A DNA stretch of 64,000 nucleotides. Origin: Sphingomonas phyllosphaerae. GTDB lineage: Bacteria > Pseudomonadota > Alphaproteobacteria > Sphingomonadales > Sphingomonadaceae. The translations under genes and the position numbers were made by a program. The notes beneath the pieces were generated by a model. The model was not told the origin of the DNA, did not search any database, and saw nothing but the letters and a program-made list of their open reading frames with translations. Where the stretch lies: assembly GCF_029623345.1 (NCBI RefSeq), contig NZ_JAPYKH010000001.1, positions 124,001-188,000 on the forward strand, read 5' to 3'. This document shows positions 19,009 to 30,127 of this stretch, in pieces (position 1 is the stretch's first letter; each line of letters begins with the position of its first letter).

Positions 19009-20391
19009 TGCCCGAGACACAGCTCGACGACTTCCTGGGCGTCCAGCCGCAGCCGGCGTGGCGGCGCTGGGCGAAGTGGGTGCTGGTGCTTGCCGGCCTG
19101 ATCGTCGTGCTGCTGCTGCTGTCGCGCTGCGTCTTCGGCGGCACCGAACCGGTGCGCTACGCCACCGCCGCGGCCAAGCGCGGCGACCTCACCGTGACCG
19201 TCTCGGCCACCGGCAAGCTCGCGCCGACGAACCAGGTGACGGTCGGCTCCCAGCTCTCCGGCCTCGTCACCAAGGTGGTGGTCGATGTCAACGATCGGGT
19301 CACCGCGGGTCAGCCGCTCGCGCTGATCGACCCGGAGCAGATCGACGACCAGATCCGCGCCGGCCAGGCGCAGCTCGCCGCCAATGAGGCGCAGGTGGCG
19401 CAGGCGCGCGCCACGGTGGCGGAGTCGCAGGCGCAGCTCGCCCGGCTCAACGAGGTGTTCAAGCTGTCGAAGGGGCGCGTGCCGTCGCGTACCGAGCTGC
19501 AGACCGGTCAGGCCGACGCGCAGCGCGCCACCGCGGCGCTGCGCGTCGCCGAGGCGAACGTCGCCGCCGCGCGTGCGACGCTGTCGCAGTCACAGACGCA
19601 GCGCGCGCGCGCGATCATCCGCTCGCCCGTCAACGGCGTGGTGCTCGCGCGGCAGGTCGATCCCGGCCAGACCGTCGCTGCCTCGTTCAACACGCCGACG
19701 CTGTTCGTGATCGCGGAGGATCTGTCGGCGATGAAGCTGGAGGTGGCGATCGACGAGGCCGATGTCGGCGAGGTGCAGGTCGGGCAGAAGGCGAGCTTCA
19801 CGGTCGATGCCTTCCCCGGCCGCAGCTTTCCCGCGACGATCACGCGCGTCGATCTCGGCTCGAACCTGACGGTGAGCAGCGCCACCGCCTCCTCATCGTC
19901 GTCGACCAGCTCGACGTCGAGCACGAGCGGGCAGGTCGTCTCCTACGCGGCAGATCTGACGGTGGCGAACCCGACGCTCCAGCTGCGCCCAGGCATGACC
20001 GCCACCGCCGACATCGTCACCGCGGACAAGCGCAACGTGCTGCTCGTCCCCAACGCGGCCTTCCGCTTCAAGCCCAGCGCGGGCGGCGGTGGGCGCGGCG
20101 GCATCACGGGCACGATCCTGGCGGGGCCGCCGCGCCGCACGCGCACCGAGCGCAGCGCTACCGTGGGCCGCGGCGCGTCGCAGACCGTCTACATCAAGGG
20201 TGAGGACGGTACGCCGCAGCCGATCCAGGTCACCACCGGCGATACCGACGGCACGCAGACCGAGGTACTGTCGGGCGGCCTCAAGCCGGGTATGGAGGTC
20301 ATCACCGGGCAGCTCGCCGCGGGCACCGACCAGGCCGGCGCCGCCAGCGCGAGCGGGCGCGGGCGTCGCAGCGGGGGAGGGGGCGCGGCGG

Positions 20392-20402
<11 letters not shown>
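19008..20402 (+). CDS. macA: MacA-like periplasmic adaptor (membrane fusion protein)
   Basis: 464 residues with one N-terminal transmembrane anchor (about residues 24-42, WVLVLAGLIVVLLLLSRC). The lipoyl/hairpin part follows: AAAKRGDLTVTVSATGKL, long coiled-coil helices (AQLAANEAQVAQARATVAESQ) and SPVNGVVLARQVDPGQTV. A beta-barrel domain comes next. It bridges the inner-membrane ABC transporter and the outer-membrane channel. A Ser/Thr run (ASSSSSTSSTSSTSG) and a Gly/Arg-rich C-terminal tail are probable flexible insertions. The ATG overlaps the preceding stop (TGATG) and the end overlaps the ATPase gene by 11 bases. Confidence 0.9.
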
Positions 20403-21125
<723 letters not shown>

Positions 21126-21126
<1 letters not shown>

Positions 21127-22334
21127 TGCTGGGCACCACCTTCCTGCTCGCGCTGCGCTCGATCCGGCGCCACATCCTGCGCTCGTTCCTGACCATCCTG
21201 GGGATCGTCATCGGTGTCGGCGCGGTGGTGACGATGGTCACGCTTGGCAAGGCGACCACCGCCGCGGTGCAGTCGCAGATTGCGGCGCTGGGCACCAACA
21301 TCCTCCAGATCCGCCCCGGCCAGGGCTTCGGCCGCGGCGGTGGCGGACCGCGCCCGCCCGACTTCAAGCCCGAGGACGTCACTGCCATCGCCTCACAGAT
21401 CGCGGGCGTCACCGCGGTGGCCCCGCAGGCGCAGGCGAGCGCCACCGCGATCTACGAGGGGGCGAACTGGTCGACCACGATCAACGGTACCACCGCGGCC
21501 TATTTCCAGGTCCAGCCTTGGCCGTTGGTGAGCGGCCGGCAGTGGACGGCACAGGAGGAGCAGGCGGGCAAGGCGGTCTGCATCATCGGCAACACCGTGC
21601 GGCAGAACCTCTTCCGCGGCGGCGAGGCGGTCGGTGAGCGCTTCCGGATCGGCGACGTGAGCTGCGACGTGATCGGCGTGCTGTCGACCAAGGGGCAGGC
21701 CGGGTTCGGCGGCGATCAGGACGATATCGTGATCATGCCGATCAAGACGGTGCAGCGTCGCTTCACCGGCAACCGCGACGTGCGGCTGATGCTGGTCGGG
21801 GTCGACCAGGCCTATGCCACCAGCACCGTCCAAGCCTCGATTACTCAGCTGCTGCGCGAGCGTCGCACCATCACCGACGGGCGCGAGGACGATTTCAACA
21901 TCTTCGACACCAAGCAGATCAGCGACACGCTCACCGGCACCACCACCGCGCTGACCCGCATCGTCGCCGCCGTGGCCGCGATCAGCCTCGTCGTCGGCGG
22001 GATCGGCATCATGAACATCATGCTGGTGTCGGTGACCGAGCGCACGCGCGAGATCGGCATCCGGCTCGCGATCGGCGCGGTGGCGCGCGAGGTGCTGTTG
22101 CAGTTCCTGGTCGAGGCAGTGGCGCTATCGTGCCTCGGCGGGCTGATCGGGCTGGTGCTGGCGCAGGCGGTGATCGCCGGGCTGACGCCGCTGCTCCAGG
22201 TGCCGTGGACGTTCGATCCGCGGATCAACTTGGTGGCGTTCGCGATCTCTGCGGTGATCGGGGTGGTGTTCGGGTATTTTCCCGCGCGGCGGGCGGCAGC
22301 GCTAAATCCGATCGACGCGCTGCGGCACGAGTGA
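21126..22334 (+). CDS. ABC transporter permease, MacB type
   Basis: 402 residues. The MacB topology is visible: one N-terminal transmembrane helix ([23 protein letters not shown]), a large periplasmic domain, then three C-terminal helices ([88 protein letters not shown]). The final segment is the FtsX/MacB permease signature. With the preceding genes it completes a tripartite exporter of drugs, lipopeptides or siderophores; the substrate cannot be told from sequence. Confidence 0.92.
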
Positions 22335-22361
22335 TCCGGCCCGTCTCCTAGCGCTGAACCA

Positions 22362-22379
22362 CCCCGGCGAACGCCGGGG
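22362..22379. terminator. Palindrome CCCCGGCGAACGCCGGGG after the efflux operon
   Basis: A perfect 8-base stem with a two-base loop lies 28 bases after the permease stop and 20 bases before the converging mocA end. It has no U-tract, so it may act as a bidirectional transcription barrier. It is the same hairpin core found in the family-A palindromes of the 31-42 kb region. Confidence 0.5.
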
Positions 22380-22398
22380 AGGGCGCTCTAGTAAGCTC

Positions 22399-23073
22399 TT
22401 ACTCCCCCAGCCGTCCACGCAGCGCCGCCAGCGCGGCAGCGTCACCACCGCGCAGCACGTGCGAGTCGGGCCGCGACAGCGCCTCAGGCGCGTGAACCAG
22501 CTGACGCAGCGCCTCCAACTCCTCCGGCGTGTCGACGTCCATCAGTTCCGCCGCGTTGGCGACGACGTGACGTCCCGATTGGATCAGGTCGCGCGCGCCC
22601 TGGTCGCCGCTGATCGCGAGCAGCTCGTCGAAGCGCGCGCGGCCGAACAGCGCGGGCGGCCGCGGGGAGTGGCCGTCGCTCGACGCCACCACCGCCCGCT
22701 CGTCCATCTCGCTGGCGTCGAACAGCCGATGGATGTGCGCCGCGGTAACCCGCGGCATGTCCGCCAGTGCGATCAGCACCGCCTTGGCGTCGTGCGATCG
22801 CGCGCAGTCCACCCCGATCCGCACCGACGAGGCCATGTCCCGTTCCGGATCGTCGTTGTGCGTGACGAAGAAGCCGAATTGCGCGAAATCGATCTTGCAC
22901 CCGTCGACCACCGCGATGCGCTCGCGGAACGGCATGTCCTCGAGCGCCACTGCGACGTGCAGCCCGAGCGGGCGTGACAGGAACGGCTGATCGAGCTTGC
23001 TGCCGATGTCGCCGAACCGCTGCGAGCGGCCCGCGGCGAGCAGGACGAGTACGGTATCCTCAACGGCGATCAT
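22399..23073 (-). CDS. MocA-like molybdenum cofactor cytidylyltransferase / NTP transferase
   Basis: 224 residues starting at MIAVEDTVLVLLAAGRSQRFG, the G-rich nucleotide-binding loop of the NTP-transferase fold. It continues with VLIALADMPRVTAAHIHRLF, containing the ADMP metal/nucleotide site, and ends AAELMDVDTPEELEAL. MocA adds CMP to molybdopterin for the xanthine dehydrogenase/aldehyde oxidase class. It overlaps xdhC by 14 bases and lies at the end of the molybdoenzyme operon, which supports the role. The glycine loop reads LAAGRSQRFG, close to the family LAAGxSxRFG. Confidence 0.8.
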   Translation of the reverse strand: MIAVEDTVLVLLAAGRSQRFGDIGSKLDQPFLSRPLGLHVAVALEDMPFRERIAVVDGCKIDFAQFGFFVTHNDDPERDMASSVRIGVDCARSHDAKAVLIALADMPRVTAAHIHRLFDASEMDERAVVASSDGHSPRPPALFGRARFDELLAISGDQGARDLIQSGRHVVANAAELMDVDTPEELEALRQLVHAPEALSRPDSHVLRGGDAAALAALRGRLGE

Positions 23074-23983
23074 TGAAGGCTCCCACCATCGCCGCCGCGA
23101 TCGACAGCGCGATCTCGGACGGGCCGATCGCGCCGATGTCGATTCCGACGGGACCGTCGATCCGGTCGAGTTGATCGGGGTCAACGCCTGAGGCGGCGAG
23201 CCGCTCCCGTCGCGCCGCATGGCTGCGTCGGCTGCCGAGCGCGCCGACATAGCCGGCATCGGTCGCGAGCGCGGCGATCAGCGCGGGGTCGTCGATCTTG
23301 GTGTCGTGGCTGAGCGTCACCACCGCGGTCGCGGGGCCGGGCTTCCATGCCGCCACCGCCTCGTCGGGCCAGCGGTCGTCGAGCGTCACGCCGGGGAAAC
23401 GCTCCGCGGTGAGGAAACGCCCGCGCGGATCGATCACCACCGTCTCGACGCCGAGTGCCTGGGTGAGCGCGGCGAGGCTCTGCGCGATCTGCACCGCGCC
23501 GACGATCAGTAGCCGCCGCGGCGGGTCGTAGCGGTTGGCGAATACCTCGCCGGTCTCGAGCGGGCGCAGGTCGGAATGGCCGGTGGCGAGATCGGTGGTG
23601 ACGGTGAGCGAGCGACCGTCGGCGCGCGCCTCGGCGATGCGGTCGAAAAGCTCAGGGTCGAAACCCTCGGCCGACACGGGCTGGACCATGACGCTGATCT
23701 CGCCGCCGCAGGGCAGGCCCACCTCCCAGGCGCTGTCATCGGCGACGCCGTAGCGCTTGAGCTGGAACGGCGCGCCCGCGATCACCTGTGCGGCGGTGTC
23801 GAGGATATCGCCTTCGACGCAGCCGCCCGACACCGATCCTTCGAAGCGCCCGTCGGCATGGACGAGCATGTGGCTGCCGCGTGGCCGCGGCGCCGAGCCC
23901 CAGGTCGAGACCACTGTGGCGATCGCGAGCGGAGAACCCTTCCAGTTCTGCGCGGCAGCGAGCACGGAGTCGTTGTCGGCCAT
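23060..23983 (-). CDS. xdhC: XdhC/PaoD-type molybdoenzyme maturation factor
   Basis: 307 residues. The N-terminal XdhC/CoxI domain includes GSAPRPRGSHMLVHADGRFEGSVSGGCVEGDI, and the C-terminal Rossmann-like part has RRLLIVGAVQIAQSLAALTQALG with YVGALGSRRSHAARRERL. Family members bind molybdenum cofactor, assist its sulfuration and insert it into xanthine dehydrogenase-type enzymes. Its position downstream of two molybdopterin subunits and overlap with mocA place it as the chaperone of that enzyme. Confidence 0.9.
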   Translation of the reverse strand: MADNDSVLAAAQNWKGSPLAIATVVSTWGSAPRPRGSHMLVHADGRFEGSVSGGCVEGDILDTAAQVIAGAPFQLKRYGVADDSAWEVGLPCGGEISVMVQPVSAEGFDPELFDRIAEARADGRSLTVTTDLATGHSDLRPLETGEVFANRYDPPRRLLIVGAVQIAQSLAALTQALGVETVVIDPRGRFLTAERFPGVTLDDRWPDEAVAAWKPGPATAVVTLSHDTKIDDPALIAALATDAGYVGALGSRRSHAARRERLAASGVDPDQLDRIDGPVGIDIGAIGPSEIALSIAAAMVGAFNDRR

Positions 23984-24008
23984 GATTTATGTTGGTCCTA
24001 CGAAGCGT

Positions 24009-24091
24009 TGTGCCCCTGCGCACGCAGGAGCCCAGATTGACGGGCGCCGCGATCGCGGCACCATGTATTCCGGCTCAGGGCCGGGATGACA
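24009..24091. repeat. Palindromic intergenic repeats between xdhC and the second paoC-like gene
   Basis: CCTGCGCACGCAGG (24015-24028) is a perfect 6-2-6 inverted repeat, followed by AGCCCAG, a family-C unit also present at 31.5 and 45.5 kb. A second unit at 24060-24091 has CCGGCTCAGGGCCGGGATGACAG. This fills the gap of 145 bases within the molybdoenzyme operon. Confidence 0.55.
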
Positions 24092-24128
24092 GCGCGATCG
24101 GAACGGGCGGCGCCGCGCAATCATCCGC

Positions 24129-26333
24129 TCACACCGGCGGCAGCGCGGCGAGCAGCGTGTCGAGCGTGGCGGGGACGTTGCGCACGCGCACGCCGGTGGC
24201 GTTGTGGATCGCGTTGATCACCGCCGCGCCCGCGCCCGAAATGCCGAGCTCGCCCACCGCCTTGGCACCGGTCTGGTTGGCGGCATCGTCGATCTCCTCG
24301 ACGAAGTGGCACTCGATCCGCGGCGCGTCGGCGTTCACCGCGACGTGATACTCGCCGAAGTCGGGGTTCACGAACCGGCCCGAGCGCGGATCCACCACCG
24401 CGGCCTCGCCCAGCGCGTAGCTGATCCCCCAGATCATGCCGCCGACCAGCTGGTTGATCGCGGTGGCGCGGTTGAGCACGCGGCCGACGTCGAACACGCC
24501 CACCATCCGTCGCACGCGCACCTCGCCGGTGACCGCGTTGACCGCTACCTCGGCGAAATGCGCGCCATGGCTGGCCTGGCTGGTGCGCTTGGCCTGCTGC
24601 CCCGGCGTGCTGCGCCCGCGCGCGACGATCGGCGCGTCGCGGACGAGGTCGGCGAGCGGTACGGTGCGTGACCCGGCGCTCACCACGCCGTCGCGCAGCA
24701 CCAGCTCCTCGGGCGCGGCGTTCATCCGGCGCGCCAGCTCGGCGAGCACCTCTTCGCACGCCAGTGCCGCGGCGGAGGTGGCGCTGCCCGCACCGAACGA
24801 GCCGCCCGATCCAGCGGTAGGCGGCAGGTCGGTGTCGCCGAGCCGCACCGTCACCGCGGCGGGCGCGAGGCCGAGGATCTCGCCGACGGTCTGCGCCAGG
24901 ATCGTATAGGTGCCCGTGCCGATATCGGTCATGTCGCACGAGACGGTCGCCGCACCGCCCGTGTCGAGCCGAACCTCCGCTTCGGCGGTCACGGTAAAGT
25001 TGCCGCGTAGCGCGGTCGCCATGCCGATGCCGATCAGCCATTCGCCGTCGAGCGTGGTGCCGGGATCGGGCACGCGTTCGGGCCAGCCGAAGCGCCGCGC
25101 GCCCTCGGTGTAGCAGTCGAGCAGCCGGCGCGTGGAGAAGGGGCGCGACGTGGTGGGATCATAGGCCGGCTCGTTGCGGCGGCGCAGCTCGATGGGATCG
25201 AGCCCGAGTTCCTCCGCCAGCTCATCCATCGCGCATTCGGTCGCGAAGGTGCCGACCGCCTCGCCCGGCGCCCGCACCGCACCGGTTGGCGGCAGGTTCA
25301 CGCGGACCAGATCGGTGGTCATCCGCCGCGCCGCGCCGGCATAGAGCGGGATCGTCCCGAACGGCACCGGTTCGACGAAGCCGGCATCGTCGTTCTGCTG
25401 CGCGATACTCTCGTGCGCGATGGCGGCGATGTGACCCTCGCGATCGCACGCGATGCGGACGCGCTGCGTGGTCGGGCTGCGATGGTGCACCAGATAGGCG
25501 GTCTCGCGCCGGGGAAGGGCTACCTTCACCGGGCGACGCAGCCGCTCGGCGGCAATGGCGGCGAGGATCACCTCGGGGCCGACGCCGGTCTTGCCGCCGA
25601 AGCCGCCGCCTACATAAGGCGCGAGCACGCGCACCTTGTCGGGAGCCATGCCGAGCGCGGTTGCGATCGTGTTGCGTGCGGCGCCAACGATTTGGTTGCT
25701 GGACCGCACCGTCAGCACGTCGCCTTCCCACCAGATCGTCGAGGCGTGCGGTTCGAGCGCGGCGGGAAAATGTGGCGGCGTCGTGTAGATGCGGTCGAGC
25801 ACCACCGCGGCGTCGCGCAAGCCGGTGTCGAGATCGCCGGTGTCGACGGGCGCGAGGAAGGCCGATTTGGGCTGGCGTTCGATCGGCAGGTCGGCGGCTT
25901 CGTAACGGCCGGGCGACGCCTCGGCGTCGACGCGGACCAGCGCTGCCGCCTCGCGCGCGACGGCCTGCGTCTCGGCGATTACCACTGCGACCGGCTGGCC
26001 GTAATGGAAGACGCGATCGGTGCCCTGGTGCGGCATCGCGCGCGAGTTGGCGCCCCCCGCGGGGATGCGTGGATCGTCGTCGATCACCGTCAGCACGCCG
26101 GGCAGCGCGCGCGCCGCCACGGCGTCGATGCGCGTGACCCGGCCGGCGCCGACCGGGGCGCCGACCACCGCGGCATAGACGACGCCGTCGGGCGCTTGCT
26201 CATAAGCGTAGGTAGCGGCACCTGTGACCTTCAACGGTCCCTCGACGCGTGGCAACGCGGCGCCGAGCACGCCCTGCACTGCACGCGTGAGTCCGCCCGG
26301 CCGTTCTGCCGCATCGATCGCTTGCTCGAACAT
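24129..26333 (-). CDS. Molybdopterin-binding subunit of aldehyde oxidoreductase (PaoC-like, second copy)
   Basis: 734 residues, full length for the xanthine dehydrogenase/aldehyde oxidase large subunit of PaoC type. It has LPRVEGPLKVTGAATYAYEQ, the molybdopterin loops VGGGFGGKTGVG and [51 protein letters not shown], and near the C-terminus [16 protein letters not shown] with the catalytic Glu. It lies 30 bases downstream of a paralogous large-subunit gene, so the operon encodes two versions for one set of Fe-S and FAD subunits. No Tat signal is visible at the N-terminus. Confidence 0.9.
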   Translation of the reverse strand: MFEQAIDAAERPGGLTRAVQGVLGAALPRVEGPLKVTGAATYAYEQAPDGVVYAAVVGAPVGAGRVTRIDAVAARALPGVLTVIDDDPRIPAGGANSRAMPHQGTDRVFHYGQPVAVVIAETQAVAREAAALVRVDAEASPGRYEAADLPIERQPKSAFLAPVDTGDLDTGLRDAAVVLDRIYTTPPHFPAALEPHASTIWWEGDVLTVRSSNQIVGAARNTIATALGMAPDKVRVLAPYVGGGFGGKTGVGPEVILAAIAAERLRRPVKVALPRRETAYLVHHRSPTTQRVRIACDREGHIAAIAHESIAQQNDDAGFVEPVPFGTIPLYAGAARRMTTDLVRVNLPPTGAVRAPGEAVGTFATECAMDELAEELGLDPIELRRRNEPAYDPTTSRPFSTRRLLDCYTEGARRFGWPERVPDPGTTLDGEWLIGIGMATALRGNFTVTAEAEVRLDTGGAATVSCDMTDIGTGTYTILAQTVGEILGLAPAAVTVRLGDTDLPPTAGSGGSFGAGSATSAAALACEEVLAELARRMNAAPEELVLRDGVVSAGSRTVPLADLVRDAPIVARGRSTPGQQAKRTSQASHGAHFAEVAVNAVTGEVRVRRMVGVFDVGRVLNRATAINQLVGGMIWGISYALGEAAVVDPRSGRFVNPDFGEYHVAVNADAPRIECHFVEEIDDAANQTGAKAVGELGISGAGAAVINAIHNATGVRVRNVPATLDTLLAALPPV

Positions 26334-26363
26334 GCTGCCCGTCCAAATTGTCCTGAATTTAGC

Positions 26364-28607
26364 TCAATCTGGCAGGCCGGGGAGGAGCTTGTCGAGCGTG
26401 ATCGGATAGTCGCGCACGCGCACGCCGGTGGCGTTGTAGATCGCGTTGGCGATCGCCGCGCCCGCGCCCGAGATGCCCAGCTCGCCGATGCCCTTGGCGT
26501 GGATGGGATTGGCGTGATGGTCGCGCCCATCGAGGAACTCGACCTCCAGCTGCGGGATGTCGGCATTAACCGGCACGTGATATTCGGCGAGATCGCGGTT
26601 CACGACCTTGCCGTTGCGACGGTCGTGGACCAGCTCCTCGCTGAGCGCGGCGCCGATCCCGAAGGTCATGCCGCCGAGGCACTGCGAGCGCGCGGTCTTG
26701 CGGTTGAGGATCCGGCCAGCTTCGAACACCCCGAGCATCCGCACCACGCGCACCTCGCCCGTCACCGCATTCACCTTCACTTCGGCGAAGTGCGCGCCGT
26801 AGCTCGCCTGGCGGACCGCCTTCTCCTGATGCCCCGGCTGGATCGTGCCGACGACCTTCATGCCGTCGCCGACCAGCTCGGTGATCTCCACCGCGCGGTT
26901 CTCGGCGATGGCGCGACCGTCCTTGAGCGTCAGTTCGTCAGCGTCGACGCCCATCGCCTTGGCCAGCTTCTCGCGCAGCGCCTCGCAGGCGACATAGACC
27001 GACGAGCCCGACGAACCCGCGCCCCAGGAGCCGCCCGAGCCCGCCGCGGGCGGCGCCTCGCCGTCCCCGAGATGGACGATCACGCGGTCGAGCGGCAGGC
27101 CGAGCGTCTCCGCGGCGATCTGCGCCAGGATCGTGTAGGTACCCGTGCCGATGTCGGTCATGTCGGTCGACACGATCGCGCGGCCGTCCGTCGTCAGCTC
27201 GACCGAGGCGGACGACTTCTGCAGCATGTTCGAGCGCACCGCCGCGGCCACGCCCATGCCGTGGAGCCACTCGCCGCGCCGATCGCCCGCGGTCTTCTTG
27301 CGTGCCGACCAGCCGAACGCCTCGGCTCCTCGGTCGAAGCACGGGATCATCTGGCGGCTCGAGAAGGGCACCTTCTTCTCGGGATCCTGCTCGGGCTCGT
27401 TGCGGCGGCGCAGCTCGATCGGGTCGATCCCGATCACCTCGGCGAGCTCGTCCATCGCCGCCTCGAGCGCGAGCATGCCGACCGCCTCGCCCGGTGCGCG
27501 CATCGAGCCGGAAAGCAGCCAATTGAGCCGCACCAGCTTATGGTCCGTCAGCCGGTTCTCCGCGGCGTAAGCGAAGTGTGTGCCGATTGCGGCGGGCTCG
27601 AAATAGTCCTCGCCGGGCAGGTTGCTCGCGAGCGTCTCGTGCCCGATCGCGGTGAGCTTGCCGTCATGGTCGGCAGCGAGGCGGATGCGCTGCTCGGTGT
27701 TCGAGCGACGCACCGTAGCGTCGAACACTTGCTGGCGCGCCATCGCCACCTTGACCGGCCGATCGAGCCGCTTGGCCGCAATCGCCGCGGCGACGCTCTC
27801 GGGCGCGATGCCGAGCTTGGAGCCGAAGCCACCGCCGACATAGCGCGAGATGATCCGCACCTGATCGTTCTTCACGCCGAGCGCCTGCGCGAGCTGCATC
27901 TGGTCCGACGCGACCATCTGGTACGAGCCGTGGAGCGTCAGCTTGCCATCCTTCCACTCGGCGAGCGAGGCGTGCGGCTCCATCGCGGCCGAGTTCTGGC
28001 TCGGCGTGGTATAGGTCTGGTCGACGGTATAAGCGGCGGACGCCATTGCCGCCTCGACATCGCCCTGGCTTGTCTGCGGCGGGATCTGGTCGGGCGGCGG
28101 CCGATCGGCCTCGTCGCGATGCTCCTCGAACACGAAGGCACCCTCGCGTGGCTCGTAGTCGATCCTGACCTGTGCCGCGGCGTCGCGTGCCGCCTCGAAC
28201 GTCTCGGCGACGACGATTGCGACGATCTCGCCGTGATAGTCGACCTTCTCGACCCCCTGCGTCGGCGCCTTTTTCTCACCGCCCTGCTGCGGGTTTCGGA
28301 TGAAGCTGGGGTAATCGGTGATGACGTCGATCACGCCCGGCAGCGCCTTGGCGGCGGCTGCCTGGACGTCGGTGATCTTGCCCGAGCCGAACGGCGCGCG
28401 CACCAGCACGCCATAGCTCAACCGCTCGGCCGGATATTCCGCGGCATAAGTCGCGCGGCCTGAGACCTTGAGCGGACCTTCGATCCGGTCGACGGGTTGG
28501 CCGATCACGCCCTGCGCGCCGCGGTCGAGCAGGCTGTCGGGGAGGGGCTTGTCCATGCGGAGCGAGCGATGCTCGTCGCGACCCAGGACCTTGTCGATCA
28601 GCGTCAT
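26364..28607 (-). CDS. paoC: Molybdopterin-binding subunit of aldehyde oxidoreductase (PaoC-like, first copy)
   Basis: 747 residues from [29 protein letters not shown]; its ATG overlaps the FAD-subunit stop by four bases, so translation is coupled. Motifs match its neighbour: [91 protein letters not shown] and [14 protein letters not shown] with the active-site Glu. It should oxidise aldehydes (often aromatic) to acids. Because it overlaps paoB, this is probably the ancestral partner and the downstream paralogue the duplicate. Confidence 0.92.
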   Translation of the reverse strand: MTLIDKVLGRDEHRSLRMDKPLPDSLLDRGAQGVIGQPVDRIEGPLKVSGRATYAAEYPAERLSYGVLVRAPFGSGKITDVQAAAAKALPGVIDVITDYPSFIRNPQQGGEKKAPTQGVEKVDYHGEIVAIVVAETFEAARDAAAQVRIDYEPREGAFVFEEHRDEADRPPPDQIPPQTSQGDVEAAMASAAYTVDQTYTTPSQNSAAMEPHASLAEWKDGKLTLHGSYQMVASDQMQLAQALGVKNDQVRIISRYVGGGFGSKLGIAPESVAAAIAAKRLDRPVKVAMARQQVFDATVRRSNTEQRIRLAADHDGKLTAIGHETLASNLPGEDYFEPAAIGTHFAYAAENRLTDHKLVRLNWLLSGSMRAPGEAVGMLALEAAMDELAEVIGIDPIELRRRNEPEQDPEKKVPFSSRQMIPCFDRGAEAFGWSARKKTAGDRRGEWLHGMGVAAAVRSNMLQKSSASVELTTDGRAIVSTDMTDIGTGTYTILAQIAAETLGLPLDRVIVHLGDGEAPPAAGSGGSWGAGSSGSSVYVACEALREKLAKAMGVDADELTLKDGRAIAENRAVEITELVGDGMKVVGTIQPGHQEKAVRQASYGAHFAEVKVNAVTGEVRVVRMLGVFEAGRILNRKTARSQCLGGMTFGIGAALSEELVHDRRNGKVVNRDLAEYHVPVNADIPQLEVEFLDGRDHHANPIHAKGIGELGISGAGAAIANAIYNATGVRVRDYPITLDKLLPGLPD

Positions 28608-29569
28608 TGCGTGAGATCCCGGAGCGTGGCGATAAGGATGCGCCGCGCGAGCGGCAACTTGAAGTCGTTGGTGCCGAAACCCTTGGCGCCGTCGAGCAGC
28701 GCGTCGGCAGCGGCCTCGAAGGCGGCGGTGCCGGGTGCCTGGCCGACCAGAGCGGCCTCGACCGCCGGATTGCGCCACGGCATGTGCGCCACCCCTCCGA
28801 AGGCGAGCGCGGCGGAGGCGATCCTACCCTCCTCAACCGCGATCACGGCCGCGACCGACACCAGCGCGAACGCGTAGGAGGCGCGGTCACGTACCTTGCG
28901 GTAGGTCTGCTTTCCCTTCGGCGGGGCGGGCAGCTCGACATGGGTGATCAGCTCGCCGGGCGCGAGCACGTTCTCGATGTGCGGCGTGTCGCCGGGCAGG
29001 CGGTAGAAGTCGGCGATCGGAATGCGGCGCTTGTCGCCGTCGCCGCGCTGCGTGACGATGACCGCATCGAGCGCGCGCATCGCCACCGGCATGTCGCCGG
29101 GGTGCGTCGCGATGCACTGGTCGCTGGTGCCGAGGATGGCGTGGATGCGGTTAAAGCCGCCGATCGCCTCGCAGCCGCTGCCGGGCTCGCGCTTGTTGCA
29201 TCCTGCCGCGGTGTCGTAGAAATAATAGCAGCGAGTGCGCTGGAGCAGGTTGCCGCCAGTGGTCGCCTTGTTGCGCAACTGGCCGCTCGCCCCTGCAAGC
29301 AGCGCGCGGCTGAGCACCTCATACTTCTCGATGACGCGCGGGTCGGCAGCGAGGTCGCTGTTGGGCACCAGCGCGCCGATGGTGAGCCCGCCGTCCTCGC
29401 GCTCCTCGATCTGGTCGAGGTCGAGACGGCTGATATCGACGAGCTTGTCGGGCGTCTCGACCTGGAGCTTCATCAGGTCGAGCAGGTTGGTCCCGCCCGC
29501 GATGAAGCGGCCGCCCGCTTGGACCGCCTCGGCAACGCTGCCGGGGCGCGCATAGTCGAAGGTCTTCAT
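28604..29569 (-). CDS. paoB: FAD-binding subunit of aldehyde oxidoreductase (PaoB-like)
   Basis: 321 residues. The FAD domain of the CO dehydrogenase flavoprotein class is evident: [51 protein letters not shown]. The following loop with several cysteines ([18 protein letters not shown]) matches the extra 4Fe-4S site known in PaoB and 4-hydroxybenzoyl-CoA reductase-like subunits. It transfers electrons between the 2Fe-2S subunit and an acceptor. Four-base overlaps link it to the genes on both sides. Confidence 0.92.
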   Translation of the reverse strand: MKTFDYARPGSVAEAVQAGGRFIAGGTNLLDLMKLQVETPDKLVDISRLDLDQIEEREDGGLTIGALVPNSDLAADPRVIEKYEVLSRALLAGASGQLRNKATTGGNLLQRTRCYYFYDTAAGCNKREPGSGCEAIGGFNRIHAILGTSDQCIATHPGDMPVAMRALDAVIVTQRGDGDKRRIPIADFYRLPGDTPHIENVLAPGELITHVELPAPPKGKQTYRKVRDRASYAFALVSVAAVIAVEEGRIASAALAFGGVAHMPWRNPAVEAALVGQAPGTAAFEAAADALLDGAKGFGTNDFKLPLARRILIATLRDLTQ

Positions 29570-30075
29570 GCCGTCACCTCGCGCTGCTCGGCGGCGACCT
29601 CGCGAATCGCGTCGACGATATTGGGGTAAGCTGCGCAGCGGCAGATATTGCCGCTCATCCGCTCGCTAATCTCGCTCTCATCGAAGGTAACGTCGGTCAG
29701 ATCGGCGGAGGCGTGGCTCGGCCAGCCTTTCCTCACCTCGTCGAGCATGCCGACCGCGGAGCAAATCTGCCCCGGCGTGCAATAGCCGCACTGATAGCCG
29801 TCGTGCTTGACGAACGCGGCCTGGAGCGGGTGGAGGTTCTCGACCGTGCCAAGACCCTCGATCGTCATGATCTCGTCATCCTGGTGCATCACGGCGAGCG
29901 TGAGGCAGGCGTTGATGCGGCGACCGTTCACCAACATGGTGCAGGCGCCGCACTGACCGTGGTCGCAGCCCTTCTTGCTGCCGGTGAGCCCGAGATGCTC
30001 ACGGCACAGGTCGAGCAGCGAGGTACGGACATCGACCTCGGCCTCGTAGGATTTTCCGTTGATGGTGAAGTGCAT
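29566..30075 (-). CDS. paoA: 2Fe-2S subunit of aldehyde oxidoreductase (PaoA-like)
   Basis: 169 residues from [37 protein letters not shown]. The plant-type ferredoxin cluster is [22 protein letters not shown] and the second 2Fe-2S cluster is [13 protein letters not shown] with [13 protein letters not shown]. It is the first gene of the molybdoenzyme operon. E. coli PaoA carries a Tat signal for periplasmic export; with this start no such signal is present, so a cytoplasmic enzyme is likely. A longer in-frame N-terminus exists upstream but would overlap the divergent gene and does not show a twin-arginine motif with a hydrophobic core. Confidence 0.92.
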   Translation of the reverse strand: MHFTINGKSYEAEVDVRTSLLDLCREHLGLTGSKKGCDHGQCGACTMLVNGRRINACLTLAVMHQDDEIMTIEGLGTVENLHPLQAAFVKHDGYQCGYCTPGQICSAVGMLDEVRKGWPSHASADLTDVTFDESEISERMSGNICRCAAYPNIVDAIREVAAEQREVTA

Positions 30076-30127
30076 GGACCGGCCCCTGACTAACATGTGC
30101 GAAACGTCGCGGCCGCTTGGCGGGTCC

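Noticed and set aside
25413..28463. A plus-strand open frame of about 1000 codons across both PaoC-like genes
   Set aside because: It spans two real minus-strand genes and their gap, and has the composition of a shadow frame.
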